Shown here: one piece after another, positions 29,899-42,811 of the stretch
How positions within the stretch are numbered: position 1 is the stretch's first letter
Layout: each line of letters opens with the position of its first letter
Source: UBA4427 sp046351135
GTDB lineage: Bacteria; Myxococcota_A; UBA9160; UBA4427
NCBI GenBank assembly: GCA_046351135.1
Contig: JAXLZA010000001.1
Coordinates: forward strand, 1-64,000
DNA: 64,000 nt
Direction of reading: 5' to 3'
Translations under genes and position numbers: made by a program
The notes under the pieces: generated by a model
The model's input: the letters and a program-made list of their open reading frames with translations, nothing else
What the model was told of the DNA's origin: nothing
Databases searched by the model: none

Positions 29899-31194
29899 AT
29901 GACGCGCATCCTCGTGCGGGGCGGCCGGCTGCTCGATCCGGCGCAGGGGCGGGACGGGGCCTTCGATCTGCTGATCGAGGGCGGTCGGATCGCGGCGGTC
30001 GGCGAGAAGCTTTCGGCGGAGGGAGCCGAGGTCGTCGACGCGAAGGGCGCGTGGGTCGCGCCGGGCTTCGTCGATCTCCACGCCCACCTGCGCGCTCCCG
30101 GGCAGGAGTACAAGGAAGACCTGTCGAGCGGCGGGGCCGCGGCGGTGGCCGGCGGCTTCACGCAGGTCGCCTGCATGGCCAACACCTCGCCGGTCAACGA
30201 CGACCCGTCGGTGACCAAGTACATCCTCGACCGCGCCGAGAAGGAGTCGGCGGCGAAGATCCGGCCGATCGCGGCGGCGACGCGCGGGCTCGAGGGCCAG
30301 GTCATGACGGAGATGATCGCCCTGCGCAGCGCCGGGGCGATCGCCTTCAGCGACGACGGCGCGACGATCATGGACGCGGGGGTCATGCGCCGGGTGCTCG
30401 AGTACTCGACGCTGGTCGGTGTCCCGATCATCGTCCACGCCGAAGACTGCCATCTGCGGGGCCACGGCGTCGTCCACGAGGGCGCCGTCGCGACCAAGCT
30501 CGGCCTGCCCGGCAACCCGGCGATGGCCGAGGAGATCATGGTCGCGCGCGACGTCCAGCTCGCGCGCTGGACCGGCGCCCATCTCCACGTCGCCCACGTC
30601 TCGACCGCCGGCGCCGTCGAGACGATCCGGCGCGCCCGCGAGGCGGGCGTCAAGGTGACCGCCGAGGTCACGCCGCACCACCTGACGCTGACCGACGCCG
30701 CGACCCTCGGCTTCGACACGAGCACCCGCGTCGCGCCGCCGCTGCGGAGCCAGGAGCACGTCGACGCGCTCCGACGCGGGCTCGCCGAGGGCGTGATCGA
30801 CGCCATCGCGACGGACCATGCCCCCCACGCGACCTACGAGAAGGAGGTCGAGTTCACCGACGCGCCCCCCGGCATGATCGGCCTCGAGACGGCCCTCGCG
30901 GTCAGCCTCGAGCTCGTGCGCGCGGGCATCCTGTCCCCGCTCGAGCTCGTCCGGCGACTCTCGACCAACCCGGCGCGGATCTTCGGCCTGGAAGGCGGGA
31001 GCCTCGCCGTCGGCAGCCCCGCCGACGTCGTCCTGATCGATCCCGATCGGGGCTGGGTCTACGACCCGGGCCGCGGCCATTCGAAGAGCCGCAACTCGCC
31101 CTGGGCCGATCGGGCGATGACGGGCCGCGTGCTCGCGACCTTCGTCGACGGCCGACTCGTCTACAACCTGCAACGCGGATCGAACGCGGAGTGA
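29899..31194 (+). CDS. pyrC: Dihydroorotase, class I
   Basis: Encodes 431 residues of the amidohydrolase superfamily. The metal site is seen in FVDLHAHLRAPGQEYKEDL, the later HVAHVSTAGAVE and TPHHL histidines, and the catalytic ATDHAPH. It starts 4 bases after pyrB, as in pyrB-pyrC operons where PyrC assembles with PyrB. It forms dihydroorotate in UMP synthesis. Confidence 0.96.
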   Translation: MTRILVRGGRLLDPAQGRDGAFDLLIEGGRIAAVGEKLSAEGAEVVDAKGAWVAPGFVDLHAHLRAPGQEYKEDLSSGGAAAVAGGFTQVACMANTSPVNDDPSVTKYILDRAEKESAAKIRPIAAATRGLEGQVMTEMIALRSAGAIAFSDDGATIMDAGVMRRVLEYSTLVGVPIIVHAEDCHLRGHGVVHEGAVATKLGLPGNPAMAEEIMVARDVQLARWTGAHLHVAHVSTAGAVETIRRAREAGVKVTAEVTPHHLTLTDAATLGFDTSTRVAPPLRSQEHVDALRRGLAEGVIDAIATDHAPHATYEKEVEFTDAPPGMIGLETALAVSLELVRAGILSPLELVRRLSTNPARIFGLEGGSLAVGSPADVVLIDPDRGWVYDPGRGHSKSRNSPWADRAMTGRVLATFVDGRLVYNLQRGSNAE

Positions 31195-31201
31195 TGAACC
31201 G

Positions 31202-32536
<1,335 letters not shown>

Positions 32537-32539
32537 CGC

Positions 32540-35818
<3,279 letters not shown>

Positions 35819-35866
35819 GTTCGCGGGGCGGGAGGTTCGCGGGGCGGGAGGTTCGCAGACCGGGAG
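35819..35866 (+). repeat. Three tandem 16-bp repeats before recG
   Basis: GTTCGCGGGGCGGGAG occurs twice perfectly (35819-35834, 35835-35850) and a third time as GTTCGCAGACCGGGAG (35851-35866), directly after the carB stop. Each copy ends in GGGAG, so the array carries several ribosome-binding-like sites. The last merges with GGAGGAGG 11 bases before recG. Confidence 0.85.
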
Positions 35867-35881
35867 GAGGGCGCGCGCCGG

Positions 35882-38386
35882 ATGCCGGGGACGCTGCACG
35901 CGGAGGTTGCGCAGCTCCACCGCTGCGTGTCGGGCGTCGCCGAGGGCGGGGCGGTCGAGCCCGCCCGGGCCGCCCTCGCTCCGCTGCTGGCGCGGCGCCT
36001 GCCGACCGAGCTGCGCGGGCGCCTCGAGCGCCTCCGCCGGCGGCTCGAGCGCCTCGAGCCCGGGACGGTGGGGCGCGACGCGATCCGCGAGCTGCTCGAG
36101 CTGGTCGAGCCCTTCGGTCGCGTCGGCTGGGCCGACGAGCTGCTCGCGCGCTCCCTGGAGGCGCTTCCCGGCGTCGGGCCGAAGCGGGCCGAGGCCCTCG
36201 CGCGGCGGGGCCTCGAGCGGATCTCGGACCTGCTCTTCTGGCTGCCCTCGGACTACGAGGATCGGCGCGAGGTGGTCGGTGTCGCCGACCTCGTCGTCGG
36301 CCGGCGCGCCACCTTCGAGGCCGAGGTCAAGCTGGTCGACTGGATCCCGATGCGCCGCGGGGGCCGCTTCGGCCGCACGCTGCAGGCCGTCGTCGGCGAC
36401 GAGCACGCGATCGTGAACCTCAAGTGGTTTCGCGGCGGCGAGATGATCGCGAGCCGCCTGACGAAGGGCCGCCGCGTGCTCGTGAGCGGCGACGTCGTCC
36501 GCTACCGCTTCTCGAAGGAGATCATCCACCCGGACATCGAGTTCCTCGACGCGGGGCGCCCGGCCGGGGCGGACGCGGCCCCGTCGGATGCGGGCGCGGC
36601 GCGCGCGACGGATGCGGAGGGATCGACGGGCGCGGCGAGTCCGGCGAGCGCGGCGGGGAATGCGGACGAGCGGGCCGCCGAGCGCGACGCGGAGGCGCCC
36701 GCGCGGGAGCTCGGTCGGGTCGTGCCGGTCTACTCGGCGCCGGACGGGCTGAATCCGCGCACCCTCCGCCGGCTGATCGCCCAGGCCGTCGAGAGCCACG
36801 CCGACCTCGTCGAGGGCCACCTGCCCGAGGCGCTCGTCGCCGAGCGCGGCCTGCCCGGGGTGCCGGAGGCGCTGCGCGCGCTCCACCTCCCCGACGCAGC
36901 GACCGACGTCGCGCGCGCCGCCGCCTTCGCTTCGCCGGCCCACGAGCGCCTCGTCCTCGAGGAGCTCTTCCTGCTCGAGCTCGGCCTCGCGATGCGCCGC
37001 GCGCGGGTCGCGCGCCAGCCCGGCGTCGCGATCGACGCGACTCGGGCGGAGTCGCGGGAGGCGGCGAAGGCGCTGCCCTATCGCCTGACCCAGGCCCAGC
37101 GCCGGGTGATGCGCGAGATCCTCGACGACCTCGCGAAGCCCCACCCGATGAACCGCCTCGTCCAGGGCGACGTCGGCAGCGGCAAGACGGTCGTCGCCCT
37201 GCTTGCGGCGGTCGCCGTCGCGGCCTGTGGTGGGCAGACCGCCCTGATGGCCCCGACGGAGCTGCTCGCGGAGCAGCACTTCCGCACGCTCTCGAAGCTC
37301 GCGGCGCTGCTCGCGCCGAAGGTGCGGATGCGGGTCGGGCTGCTGACCGCGTCGCTGCCTCGGGCGGAGATCCGGGCGGTGCGCGGGCTGCTCGCGATGG
37401 GAGAGCTCGATCTCGTGGTCGGGACCCACGCGCTGGTGCAGGGCGAGGTCCAGTTCCGCAACCTCGTGCTCTCGATCGTCGACGAGCAGCACCGCTTCGG
37501 CGTGCTCCAGCGCGCGGCGCTGGCCGCCGTGCGCGGTGACGGCCGCTTTCCCCACCGCCTCGTCATGACGGCGACACCGATCCCGAGGAGCCTCGCGCTC
37601 TCCCTCTACGGCGAGGTCGACGTCTCGTTGATCGACGAGCTGCCGCCCGGGCGCAAGCCGATCGAGACGATCCTGCTGCGGGCGGGGGAGGGCGCGCGCG
37701 TGATGGAGCTCGTGCGGGCGACGCTCGCCCGGGGTGAGCAGGTGTACGTCGTCTATCCGCTGGTCGAGGAGAGCGAGAAGATCGACCTGCGCTCGGCGAT
37801 CGAGTCGAGCGAGCAGATCGCGCGCAGCTTCCCGGGCGTGCGCGTCGATCTCGTCCACGGTCGGCTCGAGGCCGCCGAACGCCACGCGGCGATGGAGCGC
37901 TTCGCGGCGGGGGAGACGAAGATCCTGGTGGCCACGACGGTGATCGAGGTCGGGGTCGACGTGCCCAACGCGACGCTGATGGTGATCGAGCACGCCGAGC
38001 GCTTCGGGCTCGCCCAGCTCCATCAGCTGCGCGGCCGCGTCGGTCGCGGCGGTCAGCAGGGCCACTGCGTGCTCGTCGCCCGCGGCACCAACGCGAAGAG
38101 CGAGGCACGGCTGCGCGCGATGGTCGAGACGACGGACGGCTTCCGGATCGCCGACGCGGATCTCGAGATCCGGGGCCCCGGCGACTTCCTCGGGACCCGC
38201 CAGAGCGGTCACGTCCCCGAGCTGCGCATCGCCGACCTGCTCCGCGACGCGCGCCTGGTCGCCGTCGCGCGGCAGGCGGCGCGCGCCGTCGTCGAGCGGG
38301 ATCCGAAGCTCGCGGCGTGGCCCGCGACGCGGCGGGCGGTGCGCGCGCGCTGGGGCAAGCGGATCGATCTCTCGTCGATCGGCTGA
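35882..38386 (+). CDS. recG: ATP-dependent DNA helicase RecG
   Basis: Branch-migration helicase of 834 residues that remodels stalled forks. A helix-hairpin-helix segment (LEALPGVGPKRAEALARRGL) leads into the wedge/OB domain. Walker A is GDVGSGKT (429-436), motif II DEQH (IVDEQHRFG), then MTATPIPRSLAL, and the C-terminal helicase motif QLRGRVGRG. An Ala/Asp-rich insertion of about 60 residues (near 225-285) interrupts the wedge domain. Confidence 0.96.
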   Translation: MPGTLHAEVAQLHRCVSGVAEGGAVEPARAALAPLLARRLPTELRGRLERLRRRLERLEPGTVGRDAIRELLELVEPFGRVGWADELLARSLEALPGVGPKRAEALARRGLERISDLLFWLPSDYEDRREVVGVADLVVGRRATFEAEVKLVDWIPMRRGGRFGRTLQAVVGDEHAIVNLKWFRGGEMIASRLTKGRRVLVSGDVVRYRFSKEIIHPDIEFLDAGRPAGADAAPSDAGAARATDAEGSTGAASPASAAGNADERAAERDAEAPARELGRVVPVYSAPDGLNPRTLRRLIAQAVESHADLVEGHLPEALVAERGLPGVPEALRALHLPDAATDVARAAAFASPAHERLVLEELFLLELGLAMRRARVARQPGVAIDATRAESREAAKALPYRLTQAQRRVMREILDDLAKPHPMNRLVQGDVGSGKTVVALLAAVAVAACGGQTALMAPTELLAEQHFRTLSKLAALLAPKVRMRVGLLTASLPRAEIRAVRGLLAMGELDLVVGTHALVQGEVQFRNLVLSIVDEQHRFGVLQRAALAAVRGDGRFPHRLVMTATPIPRSLALSLYGEVDVSLIDELPPGRKPIETILLRAGEGARVMELVRATLARGEQVYVVYPLVEESEKIDLRSAIESSEQIARSFPGVRVDLVHGRLEAAERHAAMERFAAGETKILVATTVIEVGVDVPNATLMVIEHAERFGLAQLHQLRGRVGRGGQQGHCVLVARGTNAKSEARLRAMVETTDGFRIADADLEIRGPGDFLGTRQSGHVPELRIADLLRDARLVAVARQAARAVVERDPKLAAWPATRRAVRARWGKRIDLSSIG

Positions 38387-38451
38387 TGGCCGCGGCGGGA
38401 GCGCGCGGACCTCGCACCGGACGCGTCGCCGGCGCGAGGCCGCGGGCGGGC

Positions 38452-38480
38452 TTGACGGCCGTCGGAAGCTCGCCTAATCA
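38452..38480 (+). promoter_or_regulatory. Promoter of the leuA attenuation leader
   Basis: TTGACG (38452-38457), a 17-base spacer and TAATCA (38475-38480). A start site 7 bases downstream would be at about 38487, one base before the leader-peptide ATG at 38488. Confidence 0.65.
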
Positions 38481-38487
38481 AGCCCAC

Positions 38488-38592
38488 ATGGTCGGATTCG
38501 ATCGTTCCATCGTGTCGCGTGTCGCGTCGCCGGTTTCCGGCGAGGCGCTGGCGCTGTTCCTCCTCCTCCTTAGCGAGGCGGGCGGGGACTAG
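38488..38592 (+). CDS. Leucine-rich leader peptide (leuL-like)
   Basis: A 34-codon frame starting MVGFDRSIVSRV. It carries six leucine codons within eight (CTG GCG CTG TTC CTC CTC CTC CTT, codons 21-28), a typical leucine-sensing run, and stops six codons later. There is no Shine-Dalgarno site and the promoter places the ATG at the mRNA 5' end, suggesting leaderless translation. It lies upstream of a strong terminator and leuA. The peptide itself need have no function; ribosome position would set the RNA fold. Confidence 0.8.
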   Translation: MVGFDRSIVSRVASPVSGEALALFLLLLSEAGGD

Positions 38593-38674
38593 CGCGCGAT
38601 CCGATCGGTTCGAACGACGAAAGCCCCCTCCCGCCGGAATCCACGGCATCACGGGAGGGGGCTTCGTCGTTTCG
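38578..38674 (+). promoter_or_regulatory. leuA transcription attenuator (terminator plus antiterminator)
   Basis: Terminator: AGCCCCCTCCCG (38622-38633) pairs perfectly with 38652-38663. The stem extends by 8 bp (38613-38620 with 38664-38671) around one bulged A; a short T-run follows. Antiterminator: 38578-38590, at the end of the leader-peptide frame, can pair with 38622-38634, the 5' terminator arm, at 11 of 13 positions. A ribosome paused on the Leu codons leaves 38578-38590 free; one reaching the stop covers it. This fits leucine attenuation. Confidence 0.8.
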
Positions 38675-38799
38675 GGGATCGACCCGACTCGAAGGTCGAT
38701 TCGAGCGATCCGGTCGCGACGAGCCGGGGCCGCGCCAGCGGGGCGGCTCCATCCCGCCCGATGCCGTCCGGCGGGGCGAGCGGGGCGGGAGGCTCGCGG

Positions 38800-40632
38800 A
38801 TGGAGACGGTGAAGAAGAGGACGGAGGCGTCGCCGCAGGGGGCGGGGGCGCGACACGCTGGGGTGTCGAAGCGGGACGAGGCGGGGCCCGGGGAGCGGCG
38901 CGCGCGGGCGGGCGCCCGGCGCGGGGTGATGCCCTTCGCGCGCTATCGGGCCGCGGCTCCGATTGCCCTCGACGATCGGCGCTGGCCTGGGCGGACGCTC
39001 GGGCACGCGCCGCGCTGGTGCAGCGTCGATCTGCGCGACGGCAATCAGGCCCTCGCCCAGCCGATGGGCATCGAGCAGAAGCTCCGGCTCTTCGACGCCC
39101 TCGTCGCGATCGGCTTCGAGGAGATCGAGGTCGCCTTCCCGTCGGCCTCGCGGACGGAGTTCGAGTTCGTCCGTCGCCTGATCGACGAGGGGCGCATTCC
39201 CGCACACGTCGCGATCCAGGTCGTGACCCAGTGCCGGCCCGATCTGATCGAGCGGACCTTCGAGGCGATCGCGGGGGCGCCTCGCGCGATCGTGCATTTC
39301 TACAACTCGACCTCGCCGGTCCAGCGCCGCGTCGTGTTCCGCTCGGATCGCGCGGGGATCGTGAAGATCGCCGTCGACGCGGCGCGGGAGGTCCGGCGTC
39401 GGGCCGAGGCGCTGCCGGGGCAGTCGATCCGCTTCGAGTACTCGCCGGAGAGCTTCTCGTCGACCGAGCTCGAGTTCTCCCTCGAGATCGCCGAGGCGGT
39501 CCTCGAGACGCTGGGGGCGAGCGAGCGGGCGCCGGTGATCCTCAATCTGCCCTCGACGGTGGAGGTGTCGACCCCGAACGTCTACGCGGACCAGATCGAG
39601 TGGATCGGGCGCCATCTCGCGCGCCGCGACGCCGTCGTCCTGTCGGTCCATCCGCACAACGACCGGGGCTGCGCCGTCGCCGCGGCGGAGCTCGCGTGTC
39701 TGGCCGGGGCGGACCGCGTCGAGGGCACGCTCTTCGGCAACGGCGAGCGCACGGGCAACGTCGACCTCGTGACGCTGGCGCTCAATCTCGTCTCGGCCGG
39801 GGTCGACCCGGAGCTCGACTTCCGCGACCTGCCGGCCCTCGTCCGTCGGGTCGAGGCGGCGAACCGATTGCCGGTGCATCCGCGCCACCCCTACGCGGGC
39901 GAGCTCGTCTTCACGGCGTTCTCGGGCTCCCACCAGGATGCCATCCGGAAGGGGCTCGCGGCCCTGGAGGCGGAGGCTGGCCCGCGCTGGGAGGTCCCGT
40001 ACCTCCCGATCGATCCGGCCGACGTGGGGCGCGACTACGAGGCGGTGATCCGGATCAACAGCCAGTCGGGCAAGGGCGGCATCGCCTACCTGCTCGAGAC
40101 GGACGCCGGGTACCGGATTCCGCGGGGCATGCAGATCGAGTTCTCGCAGGTCGTGCAGGCCGGCGCGGATCGCTCCGGCGAGGAGGTCTCGAGCGGCCGA
40201 CTGCGCGCGCTCTTCGAGCGCGAGTATCTCCACCCCGAGACGGCGCCGCGCCTCGACGGCCATCGCTCGCTCGTGTCGGCCGGGGATGGGGCGCCGCAGC
40301 GACTCGAAACGACGATCCGATGGGCCGGGGTTGCCCACGCGCTGGCCGGGGAAGGCATCGGCCCGATCGACGCGTTCGTGGGCGCCGTGGCCGGTCTGAT
40401 CGGGCGGCCGATCCGCGTCGGCGACTACCACGAGCACGTGCTCGGCCCGCGCGGTGCCTCGACCGCGGTGGCCTACGTCGAGCTCGTGCTGGAGCCGGGA
40501 TGTGCACTCTACGGAGCGGGCGTCGCCGGGAGCATCGTCGACGCGTCGCTCGCCGCGGTCTGCTCGGCGCTGGGGCGCGCGGTGCAGAAGGGCTGGCTCA
40601 CCCCACCGGCCGGGCCATCCCGCCCGGCCTGA
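38800..40632 (+). CDS. leuA: 2-isopropylmalate synthase, class II (LeuA2)
   Basis: First committed enzyme of leucine synthesis (2-ketoisovalerate plus acetyl-CoA); 610 residues. The TIM barrel opens with RWCSVDLRDGNQALAQPMG; metal ligands lie in SVHPHNDRGCAVAAAE, and LFGNGERTGNVDLVTLAL and NSQSGKGGIAYLLE follow. A C-terminal LeuA dimer domain (about residues 475-605) is the usual leucine feedback site. This long form resembles actinobacterial LeuA. The start at 38800 is supported by GGGAGG 7 bases upstream and gives a 43-residue Arg/Gly-rich extension; MPFARYRAAAP at 38929 is the alternative with a family-like N-terminus. Confidence 0.95.
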   Translation: METVKKRTEASPQGAGARHAGVSKRDEAGPGERRARAGARRGVMPFARYRAAAPIALDDRRWPGRTLGHAPRWCSVDLRDGNQALAQPMGIEQKLRLFDALVAIGFEEIEVAFPSASRTEFEFVRRLIDEGRIPAHVAIQVVTQCRPDLIERTFEAIAGAPRAIVHFYNSTSPVQRRVVFRSDRAGIVKIAVDAAREVRRRAEALPGQSIRFEYSPESFSSTELEFSLEIAEAVLETLGASERAPVILNLPSTVEVSTPNVYADQIEWIGRHLARRDAVVLSVHPHNDRGCAVAAAELACLAGADRVEGTLFGNGERTGNVDLVTLALNLVSAGVDPELDFRDLPALVRRVEAANRLPVHPRHPYAGELVFTAFSGSHQDAIRKGLAALEAEAGPRWEVPYLPIDPADVGRDYEAVIRINSQSGKGGIAYLLETDAGYRIPRGMQIEFSQVVQAGADRSGEEVSSGRLRALFEREYLHPETAPRLDGHRSLVSAGDGAPQRLETTIRWAGVAHALAGEGIGPIDAFVGAVAGLIGRPIRVGDYHEHVLGPRGASTAVAYVELVLEPGCALYGAGVAGSIVDASLAAVCSALGRAVQKGWLTPPAGPSRPA

Positions 40633-40671
40633 GCCGGGCGATCGCGTCGGCCCGGATCCCGGGCTGGGGAA

Positions 40672-42579
40672 TCAGCGATGGTGGCCGCCGCCGTGGTGTC
40701 CGCCGCCGGAGAAGCCGCCCGCGTGGTGGCCGCCACCGCTGATGCCGCCCCCGCCGCGGTGCCCGCCGCCGCCGCTGAAGCCGCCGATCGATGCGCCCCG
40801 GCCACCGCCGTGGCCCATCGATCGGCCGAGGTGGGCGGGCCCGCCTCCACCGCCGTGGCCGCGTCGGTCACCGCCGAGCCCATACGGGGCGGAGAAGCCC
40901 GACGAGCGTCCACCGTGGCCCGCGAGCCCGCGCTCGAGCCGGGTCCGGGCGAGGCCGCGATCGAATCCCTGCGGCGTACCCGCGTGGAAGGCCTGGCGCC
41001 CGCCGTGGCGTCCGCCGAGGCCAGCGTTGGGGCGGGTCGTCATGCGGTCGTGGCGCGCGTAGGGCCCCGACGGACCGCTCGAGACGTTCGGCGGGCCGTG
41101 TCGTCCGTGGTGACCGCCGCCGCGCATCGCCGGGGTGCCGCCGTCGCGACGGGCGTCGTAGGCGCGGTGGCCCCGGTCGATCCGGCCGCCGCCGCTCTGG
41201 CTCGGGCTGAGACCCGAGCCGGGCGAGCCCGCGGCGCCGGGGTGGTGGCCGCGGGGGTGGCCGCTTCCCAGGCGACCGCCGCTCCGGTTGCCGTCGAAGC
41301 GATGCCCGCTGCGGCCCCCGTCGACCCGGGAGTCGTAGCGCTGATGCGGGCGGTGGCCGTCGAAGGTCCGCGGGCGGTGGTGGCTGTAGCTCGAGCCGCC
41401 ATGGTGATGGTGCGAGCCCGAATAGCCGCCGCCCCAGTAGTAGCGGCCCGGATAGGCCCAGGAATTGAAGCCGCCGTAGTAGCCGCCGAGGCCGTAGCCG
41501 AAGCCGTACCCGGCATACGGATAGCCGTATCCGTAGCCCCCGCCGTAGTAGTTTCCGTACCACCCGAGGAAGTAGGGCGAGGGCAGGCCGATGCCGACGT
41601 AGGTGCCCCCGCCGCCCCAGCGGAAGCCGACGTGGGTCCAGACCGAAGCCGGATACCAGTACGGGTAGGCGTACCACGACGGGTAGCCGAACCAGTAGGG
41701 GTAGGGATTCGTGTTGACGTAGTTGTCGACGCGGATGACGCGGGTCTGGGTCGTCGTGGCGTTGGGGTTGCCGTTGGTGTTCGCGTTGTTGTTCGCGTTG
41801 GTGCCGTCGTCCAGGGCGTAGCCGTGCTCGTTGGCGAACTCGCGGGCCGCGCTCTGCAGGGCCTCGCGCTTCTTCGGGTCCTGCATCTCCTGGGCCCAGG
41901 TCTTCTCCTGCTGGCTGCGCTGGGCGACGACGTCCTGATGCAGGCCGTCGAAGCGGGCCTCGACGCGCGTCGGGTCGGCGCGGTAGGCGGCGCCGATGCG
42001 CGTCGCGACGCCGACGTTGTCGACGAGCAGCGTCATCAGGTCGGGCCGCGCGCGCAGGCGCTGGAAGGCGGTGCGCACGTCGGCGGGATGCTCGGAGAGG
42101 ACGCCGGCGAAGTCGCGCTCGGCCTCGAGGTCGAGGGCGTAGACCTCGACCCAGGTCGAATAACGCTTGCGGCCTTCACTGCGGATCGCGGCCCGGATCT
42201 CCTCGGGATGGCGCGCGGCGATGCGCTCGAGGTCGGCGTCGGTCTTCTCGCCGCCGCGGGCGAGGTCGGCGACGAGACCGGGGTAGCGGACGATGTCCCA
42301 GACCTGCTCCTGATCCGCCCGGGGCAGTCCGTCGATGAGCTTCGCGAAGGCGTCCGCGGAATCGTTCTGGATCTCGGAGATCGAGAGCAGCGTCTCGGGC
42401 TCGCCCGCGGCGACGAGGGCCGCATGCCGGTCCTGGGCGTCGTAGCCCGCGAGCTCCTCGGCGATCGCGCGGTCCTCCTCCCGGAAGCCGCCGACGTCGA
42501 GCCGCGGATCGAGCGCCGATGCGAGGGGCGCCGCCGCGAAGGTCAACAGGGCACCGAGCCACGTGAGGATGAGCCGCAT
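40672..42579 (-). CDS. Secreted Gly/His/Tyr-rich protein of unknown function
   Basis: Encodes 635 residues on the - strand with GAGGAG 8 bases before the ATG. A clear signal peptide (MRLILTWLGALLTFAAAPLASA) is followed by a helical, charged domain of about 220 residues. Then comes an Asn/Thr spacer, an aromatic stretch (YPYWFGYPSWYAYPYWYPAS), a GYGYGYPY-type Gly/Tyr run, and 250 residues rich in Gly, His, Arg and Ser ending in HHGGGHHR. I do not recognise the N-terminal domain. The tail suggests an exported surface or matrix protein that could bind metal, which is inference only. It is the only - strand gene in the central window, convergent with leuA. Confidence 0.75.
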   Translation of the reverse strand: MRLILTWLGALLTFAAAPLASALDPRLDVGGFREEDRAIAEELAGYDAQDRHAALVAAGEPETLLSISEIQNDSADAFAKLIDGLPRADQEQVWDIVRYPGLVADLARGGEKTDADLERIAARHPEEIRAAIRSEGRKRYSTWVEVYALDLEAERDFAGVLSEHPADVRTAFQRLRARPDLMTLLVDNVGVATRIGAAYRADPTRVEARFDGLHQDVVAQRSQQEKTWAQEMQDPKKREALQSAAREFANEHGYALDDGTNANNNANTNGNPNATTTQTRVIRVDNYVNTNPYPYWFGYPSWYAYPYWYPASVWTHVGFRWGGGGTYVGIGLPSPYFLGWYGNYYGGGYGYGYPYAGYGFGYGLGGYYGGFNSWAYPGRYYWGGGYSGSHHHHGGSSYSHHRPRTFDGHRPHQRYDSRVDGGRSGHRFDGNRSGGRLGSGHPRGHHPGAAGSPGSGLSPSQSGGGRIDRGHRAYDARRDGGTPAMRGGGHHGRHGPPNVSSGPSGPYARHDRMTTRPNAGLGGRHGGRQAFHAGTPQGFDRGLARTRLERGLAGHGGRSSGFSAPYGLGGDRRGHGGGGGPAHLGRSMGHGGGRGASIGGFSGGGGHRGGGGISGGGHHAGGFSGGGHHGGGHHR

Positions 42580-42738
42580 GTTCTGGACTCCTCGAGCGGA
42601 CGGGATCCGGCAAGCCGACCCGCCCCCCCTTCGTGAGTGGCCATGATGCCGCGTCGGGTTCCGGTTTGTCTTGTCGGTCGCCCGGGCGGATTCCGACCGT
42701 GCGTCCGCCTCGTGACCGGATCGGTCCCACGCGTTGCG

Positions 42739-42744
42739 TACAAT
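42739..42744 (+). promoter_or_regulatory. Possible -10 element before the yhaO-like gene
   Basis: TACAAT (5 of 6 matches to TATAAT) lies in the 154-base region between the divergent - strand gene and the nuclease gene, about 70 bases before the chosen start. No good -35 is visible. Confidence 0.35.
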
Positions 42745-42811
42745 GCGCTGGCTCCCGGCTCCCCCGGCCGGGGCCGCTCCCGTGGGCGAGTCGTTTCCGG
42801 AGCACGCCAGC

